Below, one piece after another: positions 32,363-37,859 of a stretch of 37,859 bases of DNA. This DNA is from Calidithermus roseus (GTDB lineage: Bacteria > Deinococcota > Deinococci > Deinococcales > Thermaceae). The position numbers were made by a program, and so were the translations under genes. The first letter of the stretch is position 1; each line of letters begins with the position of its first letter. The DNA lies in contig NZ_QWLA01000031.1 of assembly GCF_003574095.1 (NCBI RefSeq), positions 1 through 37,859 of the forward strand. Direction: 5' to 3'. Under the pieces are notes generated by a model, which was not told the origin of the DNA, did not search any database, and saw only the letters and a program-made list of their open reading frames with translations.

Positions 32363-33964
32363 ATGAGCCAGCAGTCCTCCCCCTCGGCCTCCGCGGCCCA
32401 GGCCGGGCAGTCGGATAAGCCCGGTAGCCCCCAGCGCGACTGGGACAGCTTCGTAGCGCGACAGGTCCAGGAACAAACCGCCCAGCACGAATATCCGTTG
32501 CGGCGAAAGCTGGACTTTTCGCCTTTCGAGGAAGCCCTAGCCCGTCTCGAGCCCACCCTCCTCGAGCGCCTCGAGCACCTGAGCCAGTCCTCGAGCATCC
32601 AGGAGCTTCAGGTCGCGATGGGGGCGGGCGAGGTGAGTTCCGAGCAACTCACCCTCTTTTACTTAGAGCGCATCCGCCGCTACAACGACCGGCTTGGCGC
32701 CTACCTCGAGCTCAACCCCCTGGCCCTCGAGCAGGCCCGCGAGCGCGACCTCGAGCGCCAGCAGGGCCGTGTGCGCGGCCCACTCCACGGCATCCCCCTG
32801 TGCCTAAAAGACAACATCGCCACCGCCGCCCCCATGCACACCACCGCCGGAGCCGCCGCGCTGCGCGACGCCACCCCCGACCGCGACGCCTTCGTCACGC
32901 GAAGGCTCGTGGAGGCCGGGGCGGTGATCCTGGGCAAGAACAACCTCTCGGAGTGGGCCAATTTCATGAGTAGCACCTCGGTCAACGGCTTCAGTGCCCT
33001 GGGGGGCCACACCCGCAACCCCTACGGCCCCTTCGACGTGGGAGGCAGCAGCAGCGGAACCGCCTCGGCGGTGGCGGCCAACCTGGCCGTAGCGGGAATC
33101 GGCAGCGAGACCTCGGGCTCGCTCATCTATCCTGCCGCCCAGAACAGCCTCTTCACCCTCAAGCCCACCCTGGGGCTGGTCAGCCGCGACCGCATTATCC
33201 CCATCACCGACGCGCAGGACACCGCCGGCCCCATGACCAAAAACGCCGCCGACTTGGCCGTGCTCATGTGCGTGCTGGCCGCGCACGATCCCAACGACCC
33301 CCTCACCCAGCGGGCGCTGCACCCCAGGGTCGGGGAGTTTGCCAGGGTTCCGGCCCCGCTGTCGCTCGAGGGGCTGAGGGTGGGCTGGGTGCAGCACGTG
33401 CAGCGCGAGGGCGACCAGGCCGTGATGGAGCGCGTGGCCCAGAGCCTGCGCGAGGCGGGGGCGGAAGTGGTACCCGTACCCTACCCTCAGGCCAAACTCG
33501 AGATGCTCCCCGTGCTGCGCTACGGCCTGCGCCAGGGAGTCAACGCCTACCTCGAGGCCACCGGAGCCCCCATCGGAAGCCTCGAGCAGGTAATCGCCTT
33601 CAACACCCAGAACCCGGTGGCCGCTCCCTACGGCCAGGACCTGCTGCAAGCCTCCCAGGACGAGGCCATGACCGCCGATCAGTACCGCGAACTCGCCCTG
33701 CACAACCGCAAGATGGGCATGGCGGCCTTGCGGGAGTTGATGACGCAAAGCCAGGCCACGGTGCTCATGGCCATCGGCAACAGCCTCTCGCTCTACACCT
33801 CGACTTCCGGCTTCCCCGTTCTCAACTTCCCGGCAGGCTACCGCGACTCCGGTGAACCGGTGGGGGTTTCGCTGGTGGGGGACCTGCTCGAGGATGCCTA
33901 TCTGATCTCCTTGGCCCAAGCGATCTCGAGCCGGCTCGGCGTGCGCCGCCCGCCCCGGCTTTAG
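32363..33964 (+). CDS. Amidase signature family protein
   Basis: The 533-residue protein has the Ser-cisSer-Lys amidase core: K149 in GIPLCLKDNIATAAPMHTTAG, then FDVGGSSSGTASAVAANLAVAGIGSETSGSLIYPA (about residues 225-258, quoted only by its ends elsewhere), where the GGSSSG serine is the cis-serine and S253 the likely nucleophile. The domain is preceded by about 75 residues of polar sequence (serine-, alanine- and glutamine-rich) without a signal peptide. The substrate is unknown; the sequence is closer to general amidases than to GatA, as no gatB/gatC is near. ATG at 32363 is preferred over the GTG at 32351 because of the TAGTGT box. Confidence 0.9.
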   Translation: MSQQSSPSASAAQAGQSDKPGSPQRDWDSFVARQVQEQTAQHEYPLRRKLDFSPFEEALARLEPTLLERLEHLSQSSSIQELQVAMGAGEVSSEQLTLFYLERIRRYNDRLGAYLELNPLALEQARERDLERQQGRVRGPLHGIPLCLKDNIATAAPMHTTAGAAALRDATPDRDAFVTRRLVEAGAVILGKNNLSEWANFMSSTSVNGFSALGGHTRNPYGPFDVGGSSSGTASAVAANLAVAGIGSETSGSLIYPAAQNSLFTLKPTLGLVSRDRIIPITDAQDTAGPMTKNAADLAVLMCVLAAHDPNDPLTQRALHPRVGEFARVPAPLSLEGLRVGWVQHVQREGDQAVMERVAQSLREAGAEVVPVPYPQAKLEMLPVLRYGLRQGVNAYLEATGAPIGSLEQVIAFNTQNPVAAPYGQDLLQASQDEAMTADQYRELALHNRKMGMAALRELMTQSQATVLMAIGNSLSLYTSTSGFPVLNFPAGYRDSGEPVGVSLVGDLLEDAYLISLAQAISSRLGVRRPPRL

Positions 33965-33996
33965 CGTCTGGCGTACGGCGTACGACCTTATGGCGT
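33963..33996. repeat. Intergenic GCGTACGGCGTACGACC repeat
   Basis: GGCGTACGGCGTACGACC contains two GGCGTACG copies in tandem and matches the CGTACG words at 24998-25035 and 19646-19656. It lies between the amidase stop and the -10 box of the next gene. Confidence 0.45.
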
Positions 33997-34001
33997 AGAT
34001 T
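33996..34001 (+). promoter_or_regulatory. Leaderless -10 box for the small membrane protein
   Basis: TAGATT ends seven bases before the ATG at 34009. Confidence 0.6.
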
Positions 34002-34008
34002 GAGCCTC

Positions 34009-34395
34009 ATGATAATCGTCTCCACCCTGCGCGACCTGCTGGTGCTCTTGCTGCTACCCGCCCTCGCGCTCAGCGCGCTGCTGAGCCTGCCCTTGCTGGT
34101 GCGCGAGCCTGCGGCGTGGCAGTTGCGTTTGTTCAAGGGGTTGGTGGGCCTGGCGATGGCCGGTTTCGTCTTGGATTTGCTGTTTCGTTTCGTGATTTCC
34201 GGGGGCTCGCCCTGGCTGCACTCCGCCTACGGCCTACTGACGGTGCTGATCCTCTACGGCGTGAGCGGCCTCGAGCCCGGAGGCTGGCTACGCGAGAGCC
34301 TCAGTAAAGCGCCTGAGCGCATCGGCCCCTATCTCTTCTGGGCGAGCTTCGCGGGCTTTCTGCTGTGGTGGCGCTTCATCGAGACGGGGCAGTGA
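34009..34395 (+). CDS. Small integral membrane protein of unknown function
   Basis: I do not recognise this 128-residue protein. It has four predicted membrane helices: residues about 7-27 (LLVLLLLPALALSALLSLPL), 42-62 (LVGLAMAGFVLDLLFRFV), 72-88 (AYGLLTVLILYGVSGL) and 107-122 (LFWASFAGFLLWWRF). Loops carry few conserved charged residues, and no family motif is seen. ATG at 34009 is preferred over the TTG at 34000, since TAGATT then lies seven bases upstream. It is flanked by the amidase gene and another unknown gene with the same kind of leaderless promoter, so each appears to be a separate unit. Confidence 0.7.
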   Translation: MIIVSTLRDLLVLLLLPALALSALLSLPLLVREPAAWQLRLFKGLVGLAMAGFVLDLLFRFVISGGSPWLHSAYGLLTVLILYGVSGLEPGGWLRESLSKAPERIGPYLFWASFAGFLLWWRFIETGQ

Positions 34396-34409
34396 GGAAG
34401 CGGTCGGCG

Positions 34410-34457
34410 AAGCCCAACTCCCCATCGCCAAGCGGCGTATCTTTGCGTTGGGCGTTC
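34410..34457. repeat. Intergenic imperfect palindrome with GCCCAAC/GTTGGGC arms
   Basis: GCCCAAC (about 34416-34422) and GTTGGGC (about 34447-34453) are perfect 7-base inverted arms; between them GGCGAAGC/ATCGCCAAG words repeat. GCCCAACGC also occurs at 25037-25045. Confidence 0.4.
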
Positions 34458-34466
34458 TACCTACGG

Positions 34467-34472
34467 TAGCTT
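34467..34472 (+). promoter_or_regulatory. Leaderless -10 box for the gene at 34480
   Basis: TAGCTT ends seven bases before the GTG at 34480; no ribosome binding site is present. Confidence 0.55.
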
Positions 34473-34479
34473 AAGGCTC

Positions 34480-35385
34480 GTGCGGTCCGGGCCTATCGAA
34501 CTCATCACAAATGCTCCCGCCGACTGGCCCAGGGTGTGGCTCGAGGGCCCCCTCACCGCGCATACCCCCACCCTGCACTTCATCACCGCCGTGGAGACCT
34601 GCTTTCGCGGCTCGCAGTTGCAGGTGCTCGAGGCCGACGTGGTGCGGGTCACCCGTCAGGGGGTGCTGGTGGTTCCCTTGCGGGTCAGGGCTCCGGATGG
34701 CGAGTATGACCTGTTCTTCTACCCCGAAGCCGATGAGAAGGCCGCCGGACACTTCATGGCGGTATACGAGATCGCGCGGAAATTTGGCCGCCTCAAGCCG
34801 GTTTTTTACAGCACCGACGACCTCTTCGCCATCTACCCCGACGACGTAGGCGAGGTGGCGCGGCAGGACCGGCTGTTCATCCAGGCTTCGCTCATGCCCC
34901 CCAGGGGTCAGTACGCGATGTGGTGGGCCGAGCAGCCTGGTGAGCGCTTCGAGCTGAGCCCTACCTACGGCCTCATCGACCGGCTGTACCGCGAGATCAG
35001 TGGGCTGGAGTTCTCGGCCTTTGCCCAGCTCTTAATCGAGATCGGGATGATCCAGAGCGAAGAAGAAGCCACCGCCTACACCTTCCCCGATCAGACCGTG
35101 GAAATCCCCCTCCAAGGCCCTGAAGGCGTGCCGATCATCTTGTCCTTCTCCCAGGCGCGGGGAATTCGCTTTCACTTCCACACCCAGCGCACCCCGCCAG
35201 AGTACCGCGAACTCTTCCTCAACCTGGCCCTGCTGCGCTTCAAACTGTGGAAGAAGCAGCCCGAGATCGCCTCCTTGCCCAGGCTCGAGAGCCCCCCCTT
35301 GCTGTGGTGGCAGGACCTAGGCAAGCGCCTGCGCTCGCTGAGCGATGACCAGGCCATCGGCGCAGTGGGTTCGGTCAAACGCTGA
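34480..35385 (+). CDS. Protein of unknown function, 301 residues
   Basis: I do not recognise this protein. It is soluble, without signal peptide or membrane helix. The N-terminal half is beta-rich (LHFITAVETCFRGSQLQVLEADVV, then VVPLRVRAPDGEYDLFFYPEA), the middle has an aromatic stretch (QYAMWWAEQPGERFEL), then a helical part (IDRLYREISGLEFSAFAQLLIEIGM) and a beta-rich C-terminal part (IRFHFHTQRTPPEYRELFLNLALL). No cysteine pairs, P-loop or catalytic motif stand out; the single FRGSQ region near residue 42 is not diagnostic. GTG at 34480 follows TAGCTT by seven bases. Codon use matches neighbours, so it is a genuine resident gene. It ends just before the AT-rich nitrate control region. Confidence 0.7.
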   Translation: MRSGPIELITNAPADWPRVWLEGPLTAHTPTLHFITAVETCFRGSQLQVLEADVVRVTRQGVLVVPLRVRAPDGEYDLFFYPEADEKAAGHFMAVYEIARKFGRLKPVFYSTDDLFAIYPDDVGEVARQDRLFIQASLMPPRGQYAMWWAEQPGERFELSPTYGLIDRLYREISGLEFSAFAQLLIEIGMIQSEEEATAYTFPDQTVEIPLQGPEGVPIILSFSQARGIRFHFHTQRTPPEYRELFLNLALLRFKLWKKQPEIASLPRLESPPLLWWQDLGKRLRSLSDDQAIGAVGSVKR

Positions 35386-35427
35386 TCTAGGGCCCGCTTC
35401 AGCTACCACTCCCTGGGTTTCCAGGGG

Positions 35428-35449
35428 GTTAATTTTTACTGGAATTAAC
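35428..35449. promoter_or_regulatory. Perfect inverted repeat, candidate operator in an AT-rich control region
   Basis: GTTAATT (35428-35434) and AATTAAC (35443-35449) are perfect 7-base arms around an 8-base spacer, centres 15 bases apart. It lies about 110 bases before the -35 box of the nitrate-type operon. Related words GTTAAAT (35475-35481) and GTTAATC (35526-35532) recur closer to the promoter, and GTACCATGTAC (35453-35463) is a second small palindrome. Confidence 0.5.
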
Positions 35450-35560
35450 TTTGTACCATGTACTTTTGCCATATGTTAAATAATCAAATGACAATTTGCT
35501 CATACTGGGCATGTTTTTGCAAAGTGTTAATCATAAGTTGATCAGTTGACCAAAAATTTG

Positions 35561-35589
35561 TTGACAGTTTGCATGACTACCCCTATACT
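35561..35589 (+). promoter_or_regulatory. Strong promoter of the nitrate-assimilation-type operon
   Basis: A perfect TTGACA (35561-35566), a 17-base spacer and TATACT (35584-35589). Transcription should begin near 35596, about 38 bases before the oxidoreductase start. Upstream sequence is AT-rich, favourable for activator or alpha-subunit contacts. Confidence 0.85.
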
Positions 35590-35634
35590 TCCCGGCATGG
35601 GAGGCCCGGCTTCCCATCCCCAGAACACAACCTT

Positions 35635-37710
35635 ATGGAGACGGTTCCTGGTACCCCTACCCACTGCTGTTTCTGCGCCATGCAGTGCGCGATGCAGTTG
35701 CACGCCGACGGCACGGTCAAACCCCTGCCCCACCCCGTCAACGGGGGGAAGCTCTGCGTGCTGGGCCTGACCTCGGGCGAGTTGCTGGGGCACGCCGACC
35801 GCCTGAGGACCCCCCTGGTGCGCAAGAACGGGCGGCTCGAGCCCGTGAGCTGGGAAGAAGCGCTCGAGGTGGCCGTGCAGGGTTTCCAGCACATCACCAC
35901 CGAGCACGGCAAGAGCGCCAACGCGGTGTACGGCGGGGGCAGCCTGAGCAACGAAAAAGCCTACCTGCTGGGCAAGTTCGCCCGGTTAGCCCTGGGAACG
36001 CCGCACGTGGACTACAACGGGCGCTACTGCATGTCGGCGGCGGCAGCGGCCCAGAACCGCGCGCTGGGGCTGGACCGGGGGCTAAACCGCCCCCTCGCCG
36101 ACCTTCCCCAACACGACGTGATCCTGCTGGTGGGCTCCAACGCCGCCGAGTGCCTGCCCATGCTGATGCCTCATCTACAGCGGGCTAAGGAGGGCGGAAC
36201 CCGCTTCGTCGTGGTGGATCCCCGACGCACCACCACGGCCAACCTCGCCGCCTTGCACCTGGCGGTGCGCCCCGGCACCGACCTCGCGCTGGCCAACAGC
36301 CTGCTCTACCTGCTGGCCACAGACCAGCGACTCAACCATAGCTTCATCGCCGAGCACACCCAGGGGCTCAAGGAGGCCCTGGGGGCCGTGCAGGGATGTA
36401 CGGCAGCCTGGGCCGCGAAGGTGTGCGGGCTCATGCCTTACGAGATCGAACAGGCCGCCGAACTGCTCGCCAGCGCCCGCAAGGCCCTCATCCTCACGGG
36501 GCGCGGAGCCGACCAGAACTCACGCGGCGTGGCCACCAGCCTGGCTTTCATCAACCTGGCGCTGGCTCTGGGGGCCGAGTTTGGCACCCTCACCGGCCAG
36601 GCCAACGGCCAGGGTGGACGCGAGATGGGCCAGAAGGCCGATCAGTTGCCGGGCTACCGCAACATCGAAGACCCCGCCGACCGCCAGGCCGTCGCCCGCG
36701 TGTGGGGGGTCGAACCCGAGCAACTCCCCGCAAAGGGATACTCGGCCTTCGAGATCTTGCAGGCCATCGCTCGCGGCGAAATCCGGGGGATGCTGGTAAT
36801 GGGTTCGAATCCCATCCCCTCTTCCCCGCGCTCGGACTGGGTGCGCGAGAGCCTCGCGCGCATGGAACACCTGGTGGTGATCGACTCCTTCCTCTCGGAA
36901 ACCGCCCGCTACGCCAGAGTGGTGCTGCCCGGTGCGCTGTGGAGCGAGGAAGACGGCACCACGACCAACCTCGAGGGCCGCGTGGTCCTGCGCCGGGCGG
37001 TGCGCTTTCCCCCCGCCGGAGCCAGGAGCGACCGGGAGATCCTCTGTGCCCTCGCCGCCGGACTGGGCGCGGGACGGCACTTCAGCTACAGCAGCCCCAA
37101 AGAGGTCTACAACGAGCTGCGCCAGGCCACGCGGGGTGCTAAGGCCGACTATTACGGCATCACCTGGGAGCGTCTGGCGGCTGGAGAGGAGCTGTTCTGG
37201 CCCTGCCCGTCCGAAGACCACCCCGGCACACCCCGACCCTTCGCCGAGCGTTTCGCCCACGCCGACGGGCGCGCTCGCTTCAGCCCCACCCCCTTCCGGC
37301 CCAGCGCTGAAGAGCCTACCGCCCGCTACCCCCTCTACCTCACCACCGGGCGGGTGCTCTATCACTACCTCACCGGCAACCATACCCGCCGCTTGGGGCG
37401 CCTCTTCAGGAAGTACCCCGAGCCGCTGTTGGAGGTCCACCCTGAAACCGCCCAGCACCTCGGGCTCGTCGAGGGTGAACTGGCCGAGGTCAGCAGCCAG
37501 CGCGCCAGCGCTCGCTACCGGGTCAAGCACAACCCTAAGATTCGCCCCGACACCCTCTTCGTGCCCTTCCACTGGGAAGGGCAGCAGGCCATCAACCGGC
37601 TGATGAACTCGACGCTCGACCCCATTTGCCAGATGCCCGAGTTCAAGGTAGCCGCCGTGACCCTCACCCCGGTCGCCCAGCCCGAAGCCATGACGGCGGC
37701 AGCCGACTAG
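35635..37710 (+). CDS. Molybdopterin oxidoreductase, assimilatory nitrate reductase type
   Basis: The enzyme is expected to reduce nitrate to nitrite in the cytoplasm for nitrogen assimilation. The 691-residue protein has an N-terminal 4Fe-4S site (C11, C14, C18 and C41 in HCCFCAMQC and GKLCVLG), a Mo-coordinating cysteine in DYNGRYCMSAAAAAQ, LLVGSNAAECLPMLM, VVVDPRRTTTA, the NarB/NasC-type TGQANGQGGREMGQKADQLPGYR (split), MLVMGSNPIPSSPRS, and a C-terminal molydopterin dinucleotide-binding domain (LTTGRVLYHYLTGNHTRRLG). No TAT signal is present, in line with a cytoplasmic enzyme. The frame is open from 35569, but that codon lies in the promoter; ATG at 35635 has no clear ribosome binding site. 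The siroheme gene downstream supports the assimilatory role. Formate dehydrogenase-like enzymes are the alternative. Confidence 0.85.
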   Translation: METVPGTPTHCCFCAMQCAMQLHADGTVKPLPHPVNGGKLCVLGLTSGELLGHADRLRTPLVRKNGRLEPVSWEEALEVAVQGFQHITTEHGKSANAVYGGGSLSNEKAYLLGKFARLALGTPHVDYNGRYCMSAAAAAQNRALGLDRGLNRPLADLPQHDVILLVGSNAAECLPMLMPHLQRAKEGGTRFVVVDPRRTTTANLAALHLAVRPGTDLALANSLLYLLATDQRLNHSFIAEHTQGLKEALGAVQGCTAAWAAKVCGLMPYEIEQAAELLASARKALILTGRGADQNSRGVATSLAFINLALALGAEFGTLTGQANGQGGREMGQKADQLPGYRNIEDPADRQAVARVWGVEPEQLPAKGYSAFEILQAIARGEIRGMLVMGSNPIPSSPRSDWVRESLARMEHLVVIDSFLSETARYARVVLPGALWSEEDGTTTNLEGRVVLRRAVRFPPAGARSDREILCALAAGLGAGRHFSYSSPKEVYNELRQATRGAKADYYGITWERLAAGEELFWPCPSEDHPGTPRPFAERFAHADGRARFSPTPFRPSAEEPTARYPLYLTTGRVLYHYLTGNHTRRLGRLFRKYPEPLLEVHPETAQHLGLVEGELAEVSSQRASARYRVKHNPKIRPDTLFVPFHWEGQQAINRLMNSTLDPICQMPEFKVAAVTLTPVAQPEAMTAAAD

Positions 37711-37723
37711 GAGGAGCCGAGCC

Positions 37724-37859
37724 ATGTACTACCCCGTGATGCTGAACCTAACCGGCAGGGAGGTGCTGTTCGTGGGAGGGGGCTGGGAGACGGAGGCCAA
37801 GGTGCGGGGTCTGCTGGAGGTGGGGGCCAAGGTGACCCTGCTCTCCCCCCATGCGCACC
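37724..37859 (+). CDS. Siroheme synthase N-terminal domain (precorrin-2 dehydrogenase), partial
   Basis: Only 45 codons are visible. The sequence YYPVMLNLTGREVLFVGGGWETEAKVRGLLEVGAKVTLLSPHA (two joined parts: the PVMLNLTGREVLFVGGG loop and KVRGLLEVGAKVTLLSP) is the Rossmann opening of the CysG/Met8p NAD-dependent precorrin-2 dehydrogenase. It makes sirohydrochlorin for siroheme, the cofactor of nitrite and sulfite reductases. GGAGGAG precedes the ATG by eight bases and the gene begins 13 bases after the oxidoreductase stop, so both share one message. Whether the gene also encodes methyltransferase or chelatase domains cannot be seen. Confidence 0.88.
   Translation, partial: MYYPVMLNLTGREVLFVGGGWETEAKVRGLLEVGAKVTLLSPHAH

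Noticed and set aside
35541-35556. FNR/CRP-type site in TTGATCAGTTGACCAA ahead of the nitrate-type promoter
   Set aside because: The arms do not fit TTGAT-N4-ATCAA or the CRP consensus; only TTGAT on the left matches.

Overview
The window is GC-rich (roughly two thirds G+C) bacterial chromosome, most likely from the Thermaceae (Deinococcus-Thermus), with Meiothermus the best guess. The reasons are the close resemblance of PheS/PheT, CarD and DnaB to Thermus-type proteins, the extreme abundance of the word CTCGAG, lineage-type genes (an LpxB-related glycosyltransferase, a DUF2227 protein), and many genes whose start codon lies only 6-8 bases after a TANNNT -10 box with no ribosome binding site, as expected for the leaderless mRNAs common in this phylum. 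The genus call is an inference; no database search was possible.

Bases 1-9650 hold one long minus-strand cobamide operon. A cobalamin riboswitch leads btuF-btuC-btuD (B12 ABC importer), a small unknown gene, cobO (adenosylation), cbiZ (amidohydrolase), cbiB, cobD (aminopropanol arm), cobQ, a cobC-like phosphatase, cobU and cobT (cut by the window edge). Most genes overlap or nearly touch. Together they import corrinoids, adenosylate them, strip and rebuild the nucleotide loop; no corrin-ring synthesis gene is present here.

Bases 9643-16463 are a mosaic: tRNA-Leu(GAG), the RNA ligase rtcB behind a short leader that ends in a terminator, a DUF6194 gene, tsaE, an M23 lipoprotein, an MFS transporter with a cupin gene, a DUF2227 membrane protein, a decayed AT-richer stretch, carD and tRNA-Asn(GTT).

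Bases 16464-24975 hold dnaB, a VanW-family cell-envelope protein, and pheS-pheT. The pheS leader contains a tiny [12 protein letters not shown], just behind a good promoter and just ahead of mutually exclusive hairpins: a probable attenuator that I regard as the best find in the window. A frameshifted nucleotidyltransferase and a CvpA-like membrane protein follow.

Bases 25125-35385 carry housekeeping and lineage genes: lysA, a class-I glutamine-amidotransferase-like hydrolase, purN, a GNAT acetyltransferase, fakA with its Asp23-family partner, a DUF3108 protein, an LpxB-related glycosyltransferase, an amidase and two genes I do not recognise. The spacers between them are built from recurrent short words.

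Bases 35386-37859 start a nitrate-assimilation-type operon: an AT-rich control region with a perfect inverted repeat and a consensus promoter, a molybdopterin/4Fe-4S oxidoreductase of the assimilatory nitrate reductase type, and the beginning of a siroheme synthesis gene.
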